Shown piece after piece: positions 1 through 6,418 of a stretch of DNA of 18,612 nucleotides (its first letter is position 1; every line of letters begins with the position of its first letter). Position numbers and translations under genes: made by a program. A model generated the notes under the pieces. That model was not told the DNA's origin. It searched no databases and saw only the letters and a program-made list of their open reading frames with translations. The stretch covers positions 1 to 18,612 of the forward strand of contig JAFAEX010000111.1 of NCBI GenBank assembly GCA_023423795.1, read 5' to 3'. Source of the DNA: Chloroflexota bacterium (lineage in GTDB: Bacteria > Chloroflexota > Chloroflexia > Thermomicrobiales > UBA6265).

Positions 1-226
1 TGAGCATTGGGGGGGCCGGGGCCGCGGGGTGGGGGCGGGGCGGCGGGGCCGGGAGGGCGGCGAACCGGTTCGCGGGCGGTCGCCTGGTGCGGGGCGGCGG
101 GAACGAGACGGCGGGGCGCCTCGGCGGGCCACGGGGCGAGCGGGGTACGGGTAGCGGGGGAATCGCGGCGGGCGTGCGGGCGCGGGTCGCCGCGCGGAAG
201 GGTTGTCGAAGGAAGGGGGCCTGCGG
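1..226. other. G-rich non-coding stretch with G-quadruplex potential
   Basis: No plausible gene is seen here; the open frames translate to low-complexity Gly/Arg/Ala sequence. The + strand has closely spaced G-runs at 9-15, 18-21, 26-29, 31-35, 37-40, 45-48, 51-53 and 55-57, separated by loops of 1-4 bases, which is a textbook quadruplex-forming pattern. It lies beyond the 3' end of the minus-strand gene that stops at 227. Confidence 0.5.
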
Positions 227-838
227 CTAGCCGCGGACCGAGGCGCGGGCAGGGCGCGGGGCATCCAGCACGCGGGAGATGGCGTCCTGCCCGGCCACGG
301 CACGGGTCGTCACCGCGTCGGCCAGCGGGCGGCGGGCGGCCGCCACGGCCAGCGGCTGCGGCCGGCGGAGGCGCACCGTGAGGAGCGCCGCCGCCGCCAC
401 CAGCCCGAGCGAGGCCAGCAGTCCGACCTCGTTCGACGGGGCGAAGCGCGAGCCGGCGGCGGCGTGGGCATCCACCCGCAGCACGCGGCCGGTCAGGCCA
501 TCGACGGTCATCGAAACGGCATCGCCGGCGCGCAGCAGGCCGATTTCGACGTCTTCGCCGCCGCGGGTGATGGTCAGCCGCTCGGCATTGACGACCGGGA
601 AGGCGACCGCCTCGGTAGAGCCGGATTCCTGGACCGCCAGGCCGCCGTCGATCGTGCCCAGCAAGGTGCCGGAAATGGCGACCGGGATGCCGACCGGAGC
701 GGTCGCGAACGACGGCTCCGCCGCCGGCGCGTCGTCCATCGCCACCGCCCCGCGGGCGACGACGAGGGACAGCGAGAGCACGAGGATCGGAACGATGGTC
801 CCCCGCAGGCGAGCGGTGAAGGAAGCGAACGACCGCAT
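227..838 (-). CDS. Exported, membrane-anchored protein of unknown function
   Basis: A 203-residue protein I do not recognise as a named family. Residues 1-33 are a Sec-type signal (basic MRSFASFTARLR, then a hydrophobic core, then an AVA site before MDD). Residues about 50-125 are rich in alternating hydrophobic and Gly/Asp/Thr residues and look like a small beta-barrel of the DUF5666/OB type (GTLLGTIDGGLAVQ, then LLRAGDAVSMTVDG). Residues about 137-156 form a second hydrophobic segment followed by a basic tail, so the domain is probably outside the cell and tethered at its C-terminal side. The ATG at 838 is chosen over an upstream in-frame ATG at 907 because GGAGG (+ strand complement at 847-852) sits 8 bases before it and the signal peptide begins exactly there. 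Exported location is well supported; the role is unknown. Confidence 0.75.
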   Translation of the reverse strand: MRSFASFTARLRGTIVPILVLSLSLVVARGAVAMDDAPAAEPSFATAPVGIPVAISGTLLGTIDGGLAVQESGSTEAVAFPVVNAERLTITRGGEDVEIGLLRAGDAVSMTVDGLTGRVLRVDAHAAAGSRFAPSNEVGLLASLGLVAAAALLTVRLRRPQPLAVAAARRPLADAVTTRAVAGQDAISRVLDAPRPARASVRG

Positions 839-1571
839 GGGATGAACCTCCCGGTTCGGCGCGCTGGGCGCAGGCAGATCGGACAATGCGGGGAGGTGCG
901 GGGCCAACGACGGCTTCGGTGCGGCCGGGGCAACGGACCTTCCGGATCGGTCCGGTTGCCCCGGCTGGTGGATCGTCGTTTCCGGGGGGGCGGAATCGAC
1001 AACCGGTCACCGAAGACGTACGAGCGGTTCCGGCGCAATGGATTCACCGGAGCCATCTCGTTCGCCTCGCGCGGGGGTGCGGGGCGCCGTCGTTGCGGGG
1101 CGGAAGGCGAAGCGGGAGCGGGTCGGCGCCGTCGGCTGAGACGGTTCCTGGGTGCCCGGCGGGGATCCGCGTTTGCCTAGAACAAGTGTACGTATAGCTG
1201 CCGGGCTGTCAAGGGGTATCCGGTACGGATGTTCTAGAAGTCCCGGTTGCTCTGGTGCGACGCTTGTGTTCCGGGCGGCCGATCCGCCCCCGCTGCCCTC
1301 TGTAACGCAGCCGGCGTGCCACCGTGTCACCGCACCCCGCGAATGAACCCGGGGGTCGTCCGTGCTCCCGCCCGCTGCCAGCTGGGGCATCATCCCGGCG
1401 TGACGCGGCCGCCGTGGCTCCACGAAGGGCCGATGGCGGGATGAGCAGTCCGCCGCGGGAAGACAGGGCTCACGGGCGATCATCCGGACGGTGTTGCACC
1501 CGGGCCGAGGCGTGTTCGACGTTCGTGGCGCCCTGTTCACTGCGAACGATGGTGCGGACACCGCCCGTCCT
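839..1571. other. Gene-free stretch
   Basis: Apart from the minus-strand promoter at 1185-1212 and its flanking inverted repeat, I see no gene. Open frames on both strands translate to compositionally biased Pro/Arg/Gly sequence without recognisable motifs or good ribosome binding sites. No tRNA-like T-arm was found. Confidence 0.5.
1185..1212 (-). promoter_or_regulatory. Sigma-70-type promoter, minus strand
   Basis: Reading the minus strand, TTGACA (complement of 1207-1212) is followed by a 16-base spacer and TACACT (complement of 1185-1190), a perfect -35 and a good -10. It points toward the gene at 227-838, implying an untranslated leader of about 340 bases. The 8-base inverted repeat CTAGAACA (1177-1184) and TGTTCTAG (1230-1237) flanks the promoter, one arm just after the -10 and the other 17 bases upstream of the -35, as an operator pair might. 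Confidence 0.55.
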
Positions 1572-1670
1572 CAGCCCCGGCGGGGCGTCGTAGGCGTAGC
1601 CCGAGCCTTCAGCCCCGGACATGCGCGAATGGCCGGTGAAAACTGGCAAACCCCACAATCCCCGCCCGGT
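1572..1670 (+). repeat. Dispersed composite repeat, copy 1 (R plus S parts)
   Basis: The R part (1572-1619) begins CAGCCCCGGCGGGGC, a small hairpin, then GTCGTAGGCGTAGCCCG. The S part (about 1646-1670) begins GGCAAACCCCACAATCCCCG. It aligns with copies at 9861-9954 and 12956-13042 (same strand) and at 9719-9828 and 15169-15274 (opposite strand), with R always followed by S. This copy is the most diverged and lies upstream of the amidohydrolase. Confidence 0.6.
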
Positions 1671-1804
1671 AGCGCGGACGGCGGCCGGATCGCCCGGACA
1701 GTTCCCATCGCCGCCACCGGCCGCCCCGCTTGCCCGAACCGCCTCCGTCGTGGTCAGATGCCGCCCACGACCATCCGCACCGGCAACGCGAGGGAGCACC
1801 ACAT

Positions 1805-3244
1805 ATGACCCGGCGGCGCATCGACGCGTCCCACGTCATCGCTTGGCAGGACGGCGGACACCGCCACCTCCAGAATGGCGTCGTCGTCACCGACGGCAAC
1901 GAGATCGTCCACGTCGGCCCGGCCGGCTCGTTCGACGAGCCGGTGGACGAGACGATCGACGCCAGCGGCATGATCGTCACCCCCGGTTTCATCAACACCC
2001 ACACCCACCTCTACGAATCCCCGCTCGACAAGTCCTTCGTCGAGGACAAGGGCCGCCGCCAGTTCTACCTGTCCGGCCTCTTCGAGTACCTGCCCGTCCG
2101 CTCCATCGCGATGGACGACGAGGGCGCGCGCGCCTGCCTCGCCTACTCCATGGCCGAACTGCTCCGAACGGGCACCACCACCGTGCTGGAGATCGGCTCC
2201 TACGGCGAATGGGCGGTCGAGGAAGCCGGCAAGGTCGGCATGCGCCTCTCGATGGGGCTCGGCTACCGCTCCGGCCGCTGGTACACCGACGACGGCAAGG
2301 AGGTGAAGTACGCTTGGGACGAGCAGGCGGGGCTGGCCGGGCTCGACCGCGCCGTCGCCTTCATCGAGAAGCACGCCGGCAGCCAGAACGGCCGCATCAC
2401 CGGTTTCCTCTCGCCCTCCCAGGTGGATACCTGCACCGAGGACCTGCTGCGCAAATCCCGCGACGCCGCGACCCAGCTCGGCGTGCCCCTCGCGCTGCAC
2501 ACCTCGCAATCGGTCAACGAGTTCCTCGAAATGACCCGCCGCCACGGCAAGACCCCGATCGAGTGGCTGCGCGACATCGGCTTCCTCGGGCCGGATGTCA
2601 TCCTCGGCCACTGCATCATCCTCGCGCCCGGCTCGTGGACCAACTGGGACGGCGACGACGTCGGCATTTTGGCCGACACCGGGACCAACGTCGCCCACTG
2701 CGTCTGGGTCTTCGCCCGCCGCGGCATCGCGATGGAGAGTTTCGCCCGCTACCTCGACCGCGGCGTGAACATGACCCTCGGCACCGACACCTGCCCGCAA
2801 AGCATGATCGAGGGCCTGCGCTACACGGCGGTCGTCTCCAAACTCGTCGATCGCCAGACCGAGGTGGCGACCGCCGCCGACGTCTTCAACGCCGCCACCA
2901 TCAACGGCGCGAAGGCGATCGGGCGCGACGACCTCGGCCGCATCGCCCCGGGCGCGAAGGCCGACCTGCTGCTCTGGGAGGGCGACAGCCTGTTCATGGC
3001 CCCGCTGCGCGACCCTATCCGCAACATCGTCTACAGCGCCCAGGCCGAGGACCTGCACACCGTCATCATCGACGGCGACGTCCGCATGCAGGCCCGCCAG
3101 ATCCCGGGCGTGGACGTGGCGGCCCTTTCCCGCGACCTCCAGGCCGCCGGCGAACGCATGTGGGCCAACGTCCACAAGGGCGACTGGGCTGGCCGCTCCA
3201 TCGACGAACTCGCCCCGCAGACCTTCCCCGCCTGGCGCGGTTGA
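1805..3244 (+). CDS. Metal-dependent amidohydrolase (ATZ/TRZ, cytosine deaminase-like)
   Basis: A 479-residue member of the amidohydrolase superfamily, subtype with TRZ/ATZ chlorohydrolases, SsnA and guanine/cytosine deaminases, which hydrolyse C-N or C-Cl bonds of amides, heterocycles or aminated rings using a divalent metal. Visible metal ligands are H66 and H68 in GFINTHTHLYE, H232 in ALHTSQ, H269 in ILGHCI and D328 in LGTDTCPQ. A small beta-sandwich domain is split between the N-terminus and residues 380-430 (GRIAPGAKADLLLW). The ATG at 1805 is preferred to an in-frame ATG at 1730 because AGGGAG (1791-1796) is 8 bases ahead and the first beta strand starts there. Substrate cannot be told from sequence. 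It ends 6 bases before a heptamer hairpin and seems to be monocistronic. Confidence 0.88.
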   Translation: MTRRRIDASHVIAWQDGGHRHLQNGVVVTDGNEIVHVGPAGSFDEPVDETIDASGMIVTPGFINTHTHLYESPLDKSFVEDKGRRQFYLSGLFEYLPVRSIAMDDEGARACLAYSMAELLRTGTTTVLEIGSYGEWAVEEAGKVGMRLSMGLGYRSGRWYTDDGKEVKYAWDEQAGLAGLDRAVAFIEKHAGSQNGRITGFLSPSQVDTCTEDLLRKSRDAATQLGVPLALHTSQSVNEFLEMTRRHGKTPIEWLRDIGFLGPDVILGHCIILAPGSWTNWDGDDVGILADTGTNVAHCVWVFARRGIAMESFARYLDRGVNMTLGTDTCPQSMIEGLRYTAVVSKLVDRQTEVATAADVFNAATINGAKAIGRDDLGRIAPGAKADLLLWEGDSLFMAPLRDPIRNIVYSAQAEDLHTVIIDGDVRMQARQIPGVDVAALSRDLQAAGERMWANVHKGDWAGRSIDELAPQTFPAWRG

Positions 3245-3250
3245 AACGCC

Positions 3251-3328
3251 GAGACGAGAGACGAGAGACGAGAGACGTGACGGAGTACTGCGTCGCCGTA
3301 CCCTCTCTCGTCTCTCGTCTCTCGTCTC
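3251..3328. repeat. Inverted GAGACGA heptamer repeat, hairpin A
   Basis: The left arm 3251-3275 consists of GAGACGA units in tandem. The right arm 3304-3328 is its exact reverse complement, giving a 25-bp perfect stem with a 28-base loop. It begins 6 bases after the amidohydrolase stop codon. There is no T-run after the stem, so ordinary intrinsic termination is uncertain. The same heptamers, also as an inverted pair, occur at 7369-7456. Confidence 0.85.
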
Positions 3329-3435
3329 CGTCGTGGTATCGTTTCATTCCGTTGGATACGAACGCCCGGTCCGCGTCCGCGCGGAGACCGGCGAGCGCGC
3401 TCGGCGATTCGTCGCGGCGCGGGAAGGTGTGCGTC

Positions 3436-3783
3436 ATGGATCGCTCCCGTTTCGATTGCTTCACCCGCGCCGTCGGCGGCGCAACCACCCGCCGCGGCGC
3501 GCTGCGCGCCCTCGCCGGCGGCGCGCTCGGCCTGGTCGGCATCACGTCCGCCTCGGACGCCCTCGCCGGCTGCGGCCACAACGGCGACGAATGCGCCACC
3601 AACAAGAACTGCTGCGGCGGCCTCAAGTGCAGCGCCAAGAAGGGCGACGGCAAGGTCGGCAAGTGCCGCTACAAGAACGGCAAGGGCTGCGGCACCAAGA
3701 ACAACTTCTGCAAGCAGAACCGGGACTGCTGCGGCGGTTTCCTCTGCCGCAAGCGCAAGTGCGTGCGCAAGGGCAAGGCGTAA
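3436..3783 (+). CDS. Tat-leader cysteine-rich basic protein 1 (two knottin-like modules)
   Basis: A 115-residue protein, first of four paralogs. The leader MDRSRFDCFTRAV has a twin arginine at R19-R20 followed by a hydrophobic stretch to about residue 44, so Tat export is expected. The mature part holds 12 cysteines in two modules: C46-x6-C53-x5-C59C60-x4-C65-x11-C77, and C85-x6-C92-x5-C98C99-x4-C104-x4-C109. This C-C-CC-C-C order is that of inhibitor cystine knots and of the dickkopf-like cysteine-rich domain. The mature region is rich in Lys and Gly. LAGC at 43-46 also resembles a lipobox, so a lipoprotein is possible. The ATG at 3436 follows GGGAAGG with 8 bases spacing and restores the family N-terminus; the frame is open far upstream but that part is antisense-like. 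The function is unknown; secreted binding, toxin-like or cell-surface roles are all conceivable. Confidence 0.82.
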   Translation: MDRSRFDCFTRAVGGATTRRGALRALAGGALGLVGITSASDALAGCGHNGDECATNKNCCGGLKCSAKKGDGKVGKCRYKNGKGCGTKNNFCKQNRDCCGGFLCRKRKCVRKGKA

Positions 3784-3807
3784 CCGCCACCCACGCGTTC
3801 CAGCGCC

Positions 3808-3843
3808 CGCCGCGGCCGCCCGAGTGCTTGGGCGGCCGCGGCG
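3808..3843 (+). terminator. Hairpin terminator after cysteine-rich gene 1
   Basis: A 14-bp perfect GC-rich stem (3808-3821 with 3830-3843) with an 8-base loop GAGTGCTT, followed by TTT. It starts 24 bases after the stop codon of the gene ending at 3783. Confidence 0.65.
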
Positions 3844-4148
3844 TTTGCGCGCCCTCCCCTCCCCCGCGCCCGTGAGGTGGTCCGGCATTCCCGATGAACG
3901 TATCATTTCTCGCCGGGCGCGAAACCGGCCAGGGCCGCGGCAATGCCGGCGTTTCGGCCGTCGGCGCGTGCGTGCGCGAGCGCCGTCGGCGTCGGAAACG
4001 TTGTCCGTCTCCCCGACCCGCACCGAAACACCGCTGCCGCCAGCGAAATGGATCCATGCCGGCGTCATCGACGTAAACGCTGTTGGTCGCTGAACGTGCC
4101 GGTAAAACGCTGCCGCCGCGTCGGCGTGGGCGGGAAAGGGATGGCCAC
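3844..4148. other. Gene-free spacer between cysteine-rich genes 1 and 2
   Basis: About 300 bases without a credible gene. No strong promoter is visible. The only local pattern is a near-direct repeat, TAAACGCTG at 4074-4082 and TAAAACGCTG at 4103-4112, just upstream of the next gene. It could be a regulator site but that is speculative. Confidence 0.4.
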
Positions 4149-4541
4149 ATGGACGGGAACTCGTTCGACACGCTGGCCCGCGGCTTCGGCCGGGCGACCG
4201 GTCGCCGCGGCGCGCTGAAGGGCCTCGCCGCCGGCCTGCTCGCGGTCGGCTCGGCCCGCGCCGTCGCCGCCACCGCCTCCGCGCAGGACGAGGGCGCCGT
4301 ACCCGGTGGCCCATCGATCGAAGCCTGCGGCATCAGGAACGATGGCTGCTTCCGCAACCACGACTGCTGCCAGGGCCTGAAGTGCCGCGGCACCAACGGC
4401 GGCCGCCAGGCCGGCTACTGCGACTTCAAGAACAGCAGCGGCGGCAAGGGCGACTGGTGCCGGAAGGACAAGGACTGCAAGCGCAGCCTGGTCTGCGACC
4501 GCCGCCGGAACCAGAGCAAAAGCAAGTGCGCGAAGCGGTAA
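4149..4541 (+). CDS. Tat-leader cysteine-rich basic protein 2
   Basis: A 130-residue paralog of the preceding gene. The leader MDGNSFDTLARGFGRATGRR has twin arginine R19-R20, then a hydrophobic segment to about residue 45 (ATASAQ, probable cleavage). After a short linker, one full six-cysteine module C60-x6-C67-x5-C73C74-x4-C79-x11-C91 matches the spacing of module 1 of protein 1 exactly. A second, reduced four-cysteine module follows: C104-x5-C110-x5-C116-x10-C127, lacking the CC pair. The C-terminal end is strongly basic with Lys, Arg and Ser. The ATG at 4149 follows AAAGGG (4135-4140) by 8 bases; an upstream in-frame ATG at 4083 would put a charged stretch before the leader and is not favoured. 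Tandem paralogy on both sides supports a gene duplication array. The function is unknown. Confidence 0.82.
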   Translation: MDGNSFDTLARGFGRATGRRGALKGLAAGLLAVGSARAVAATASAQDEGAVPGGPSIEACGIRNDGCFRNHDCCQGLKCRGTNGGRQAGYCDFKNSSGGKGDWCRKDKDCKRSLVCDRRRNQSKSKCAKR

Positions 4542-4562
4542 CCCGGCCCTGCCTCGGGTAAC

Positions 4563-4602
4563 CACGCCGAAGGGGACGCCGGGCGGCGTCCCCTTCGGCG
4601 TG
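4563..4602 (+). terminator. Hairpin terminator after cysteine-rich gene 2
   Basis: An 18-bp perfect stem (4563-4580 with 4585-4602) with a tetraloop GGGC, starting 21 bases after the stop codon. There is no T-run, but such a long stem at this place is terminator-like. Confidence 0.7.
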
Positions 4603-4753
4603 CCCGGGTCGTGCCGCGAGGCATGACCGTTGGCGGCGGCGGACCGTTGACGCCGGGCGTTACCGGTTCCACGCTCATTCCGGCGAACCGTCGCCGGTTC
4701 GGCATTCCGGTCTCGGCCTAGCGCGGCCGCGTCCGGCGAAAAGGACAACGACT

Positions 4754-5269
4754 GTGGACAACAAGACCTTCGATACGCTGACCCGCGGGGTCGGCGCCGC
4801 CTGCACCCGCCGCCGCGCCCTCGGCGGCATCGTCGCCGGCGCGCTCGGCCTCGCCGCGACCCGGAGCATCGCCCAGGCCGTCGAGGTCGAAGGCTGCGCC
4901 AAGAAGGGCGACGACTGCCTCAACAACTACGGTTGCTGCAAAGGCCTCAAGTGCAAGATCAAGGGCGGCAAGGAAATCGGCCAGTGCGTCGAAAAGAACA
5001 ACAGCGACAAGCGGTGCAAGCGGGATAGCGACTGCCGCAAGGGTGAGGTATGCAAGAACGATCGCTGCAAGAACAAGGGCTCCGGCGGCGACGGCAAAGA
5101 AGGCGAAAAGTGCAACGACCGGGACGACTGCCGCAGCGGCCTGCGGTGCAAGAACGGTCGCTGCCGCAAGGACGACAAGTGCAAGGACCTGAACGAAAAG
5201 TGCAAGAACTACGGCGATTGTTGCGGCGCGCTCGTCTGCGACAAGGACAGCAAGAAGTGCAAGAAGTAG
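4754..5269 (+). CDS. Tat-leader cysteine-rich basic protein 3 (four modules, Lys-rich)
   Basis: A 171-residue paralog, the longest of the four. It starts with GTG at 4754, preceded by AAAAGGA with 8 bases spacing. The leader MDNKTFDTLTRGVGAACTRRR has twin arginine R19-R20 and a hydrophobic stretch to about residue 42. Modules in order: C48-x6-C55-x5-C61C62-x4-C67-x10-C78 (six cysteines); C88-x5-C94-x5-C100-x4-C105 (four); C120-x5-C126-x5-C132-x4-C137 (four); C143-x6-C150-x5-C156C157-x4-C162-x6-C169 (six). The mature chain is dominated by Lys, Asp and Gly, unusual for such GC-rich DNA. Modules 2 and 3 look like an internal duplication joined by a GSGGDGKEG linker. I infer a rigid disulfide-rich extracytoplasmic protein of unknown role. 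Confidence 0.82.
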   Translation: MDNKTFDTLTRGVGAACTRRRALGGIVAGALGLAATRSIAQAVEVEGCAKKGDDCLNNYGCCKGLKCKIKGGKEIGQCVEKNNSDKRCKRDSDCRKGEVCKNDRCKNKGSGGDGKEGEKCNDRDDCRSGLRCKNGRCRKDDKCKDLNEKCKNYGDCCGALVCDKDSKKCKK

Positions 5270-5286
5270 TTCGCTAGGGCAGCCCT

Positions 5287-5314
5287 GCGCGGGCGGCGAG
5301 CGGACCGCCCGCGC
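5287..5314 (+). terminator. Hairpin after cysteine-rich gene 3
   Basis: A 10-bp perfect stem (5287-5296 with 5305-5314) with an 8-base loop CGAGCGGA, starting 17 bases after the stop. There is no T-run. The next gene begins only 52 bases later and I see no separate promoter, so read-through into gene 4 is possible. Confidence 0.5.
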
Positions 5315-5366
5315 CCTCCCCTAACCGGCCGCTGGGGCCGGTCGCCGATTCGATCCGGAGGTCGCC

Positions 5367-5849
5367 ATGGACTCTGGTCGGTTCGATGCCCTGACGCGCG
5401 GCGCGGCCCGCGCCACCTCCCGCCGCGCCGCGCTGGCCGGCGTGCTCGCCGCCGTTGCCGGCCTCGGCGCGCGCGGCGCAGCGGCCCAGGTCGATGCCGA
5501 ACGCTGCCTCGGCCGCGGCGACGATTGCTCGCGGCGCGGCAACTGCTGCCGTGGCCTGCGCTGCCGACGCGGCGAATGCGAATTCAAGAACAACCACGGC
5601 CGCGAAGGAGACTGGTGCGAGCGCAACCGCGACTGCGACCGCGGCCTCGCCTGCAACACGCGCCGCAACCGCTGCGAAGCCGCCTGCCTCAACCCCGGCG
5701 AACGCTGCCGCCGCGACACCGACTGCTGTGGGCAGGCCCTTTGCGCCGACCGCAACAACCGCTGCTGCTTCGTCCGCGGCGCCACCTGCCGCGCCAGCTC
5801 GGACTGCTGCACCGGCCTGACCAGCTCCAACGGCATCTGCCGCAACTAG
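5367..5849 (+). CDS. Tat-leader cysteine-rich basic protein 4 (four modules, Arg-rich)
   Basis: A 160-residue paralog. The leader MDSGRFDALTRGAARATSRR has twin arginine R19-R20 and an Ala-rich hydrophobic stretch to about residue 40 (AAAQ). Modules: C47-x6-C54-x5-C60C61-x4-C66-x4-C71; C84-x5-C90-x5-C96-x6-C103; C107-x6-C114-x5-C120C121-x4-C126-x6-C133; C134-x6-C141-x5-C147C148-x9-C158. In the last module the fifth cysteine position is Ser153, leaving 21 cysteines in the mature part. Positive charge is carried almost wholly by Arg, whereas protein 3 uses Lys. The ATG at 5367 has GGAGG (5357-5361) 5 bases ahead. It ends 58 bases from the convergent gene at 5908. The function is unknown. Confidence 0.82.
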   Translation: MDSGRFDALTRGAARATSRRAALAGVLAAVAGLGARGAAAQVDAERCLGRGDDCSRRGNCCRGLRCRRGECEFKNNHGREGDWCERNRDCDRGLACNTRRNRCEAACLNPGERCRRDTDCCGQALCADRNNRCCFVRGATCRASSDCCTGLTSSNGICRN

Positions 5850-5907
5850 GTCCGCCTGTCGACGCAACGGGGTGATCGCTCACCGCTCGGCGCGCCGGCG
5901 TTCCCGC

Positions 5908-6357
5908 CTACGTCCGGAAATACCCGCAAATCGCTTGAGCGGTCACGTTTTGCGACAGGTCGGAACTGTTGTGCACCTCGACCGCGTAGCCAACGTCGCC
6001 CCCTTCCGTCACGCTTTGGGCGCGTACGACGACCATCAGCGCGCTGGTTACGACGAAGCAGCCGCCGAGCACGAAAACGTTCTCCTCGGGGCGCGGCGCA
6101 GGACACAACGCAATCGCTTCGTCCGTCCCGTTCTCCGGGACGAGTTCCCCTGATTCCTCGACCACTATTCGAATCAGCGCGCCGCGCGGCTTCCTGCCCT
6201 TCCCCTTCGCTTTCCCCTTGCTCTTCTTTCCTGTGGCGTTGCCGGGCACCAGCGCCGCGGCGCCCAACGCCGCCAGCCCTGCCAGACCCGTCATCGCCGT
6301 GCGCCGCGGCGTCGTGGCGACCGAGATCCCGTCGTCATCGCGCTTCGCGTATGCCAC
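5908..6357 (-). CDS. Small Tat-leader protein with Lys/Gly linker, unknown function
   Basis: A 149-residue protein. The N-terminus carries ATTPRRTAMTGLAGLAALG, a twin-arginine leader with R18-R19, ending near residue 42. A very basic linker (KKSKGKAKGKGRKPRG) follows, then a domain of about 90 residues with alternating hydrophobic strands (ALIRIVVEESGELV, then VFVLGGCFVVTSALMVVVRA) and three cysteines C85, C100 and C144. I do not recognise the domain; it looks all-beta. I chose the GTG at 6357 because the promoter at 6419-6447 puts transcription start near 6412, excluding the longest frame, and because GAAGGGG lies 11 bases ahead. An alternative GTG at 6402 would have almost no leader. It converges on the cysteine-rich array and may belong to the same exported set. 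Confidence 0.65.
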   Translation of the reverse strand: MAYAKRDDDGISVATTPRRTAMTGLAGLAALGAAALVPGNATGKKSKGKAKGKGRKPRGALIRIVVEESGELVPENGTDEAIALCPAPRPEENVFVLGGCFVVTSALMVVVRAQSVTEGGDVGYAVEVHNSSDLSQNVTAQAICGYFRT

Positions 6358-6418
6358 TGATGGGTATGCCCCTTCGATCTGCCCGGCGGCCTCGGCGCCC
6401 ACGAGATGGACGCCCAGC

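Noticed and set aside
203..1180. A 325-codon plus-strand open frame opposite the 227-838 gene.
   Set aside because: It is Arg-rich with no motifs or good start site, while the minus frame has a signal peptide, a membrane segment and GGAGG before its ATG.
1007..1561. A 184-codon minus-strand open frame in the long gene-free region.
   Set aside because: It is compositionally biased Pro/Arg/Thr sequence without motifs, and it runs through the promoter at 1185-1212.
1621..3783. A 720-codon open frame on the plus strand covering the amidohydrolase region and ending with cysteine-rich protein 1, suggesting a fusion.
   Set aside because: The upstream part is the off-frame reading of the amidohydrolase and is Arg/Pro-rich without motifs. 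The paralogs show that the real protein starts at 3436 with its own ribosome binding site.
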